Assembly (NCBI GenBank): GCA_023396045.1
Contig: JAEWXD010000010.1
Span: forward strand, 1 to 22,509
Length of the DNA: 22,509 nt
DNA from: Bacillota bacterium
GTDB taxonomy: Bacteria > Bacillota > Clostridia > Christensenellales > Aristaeellaceae
Direction of reading: 5' to 3'
Position 1 is the stretch's first letter; every line of letters begins with the position of its first letter. Positions 22,507 to 22,509 of this stretch are shown piece after piece. Made by a program: the position numbers and the translations under genes. The notes under the pieces are model-generated. The model did no database searches, was not told the origin of the DNA, and was given only the letters and a program-made list of their open reading frames with translations.

Positions 22507-22509
22507 GTC

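Noticed and set aside
1..22509. CRISPR arrays or insertion sequences
   Set aside because: No regularly spaced direct repeats and no intact transposase were seen anywhere in the window.

Overview
The window looks like a chromosome segment of an anaerobic, gut-type Clostridia (Firmicutes). Supporting signs are the LL-diaminopimelate aminotransferase route to lysine and peptidoglycan, an oxygen-sensitive hybrid-cluster protein, AT-rich Firmicutes-style promoters and strong AGGAGG ribosome sites. The species cannot be named from the sequence.

Layout. 1-2582 (minus): most of a secreted surface protein with a glycine-rich beta-helix and Cna-B repeats, running off the left edge. 3098-5240 (plus): dapF-dapL, ended by a hairpin terminator. 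5785-10665: a nitrosative or redox stress block, with a Crp/Fnr regulator (minus) divergent from a DUF438/hemerythrin/PAS protein, then a double cupin and hcp. Two copies of a GTATC-type palindrome lie at about -41 from the three deduced promoters of this block, so the regulator probably controls itself and its neighbours. 10833-12872 (minus) is an AT-rich accessory stretch. It holds a headless methyltransferase fused to the first 18 codons of a RelE/ParE-like toxin, the toxin's orphan antitoxin, and a membrane acyltransferase. 13165-16645 (minus): a phage DNA-packaging cassette (small protein, portal, large terminase) with no capsid, tail, integrase or lysis gene nearby.

17052-19579 (plus): an organic-peroxide module and operon. 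A glutathione peroxidase is broken by a one-base frameshift; an intact OhrR-type regulator follows, then 5-formyl-THF cyclo-ligase, an unknown single-pass membrane protein and a family 4 uracil-DNA glycosylase in overlapping frames. 19684-20330 (minus): two small unrecognised genes with frame problems at A-runs. 20437-20523 (minus): tRNA-Leu(CAA). 20678-22299 (plus): pyroglutamyl peptidase, an RpiB/LacAB-like isomerase and a DUF2200 protein. A palindromic repeat with a 19-bp identical core occurs at 16227 and 22446, and a related palindrome lies inside a coding sequence at 18565.

The most interesting points are the operator-linked Crp-DUF438-cupin-hcp regulon, an in-frame internal start inside the double-cupin gene, the toxin/methyltransferase deletion scar, and the capsid-less packaging cassette.
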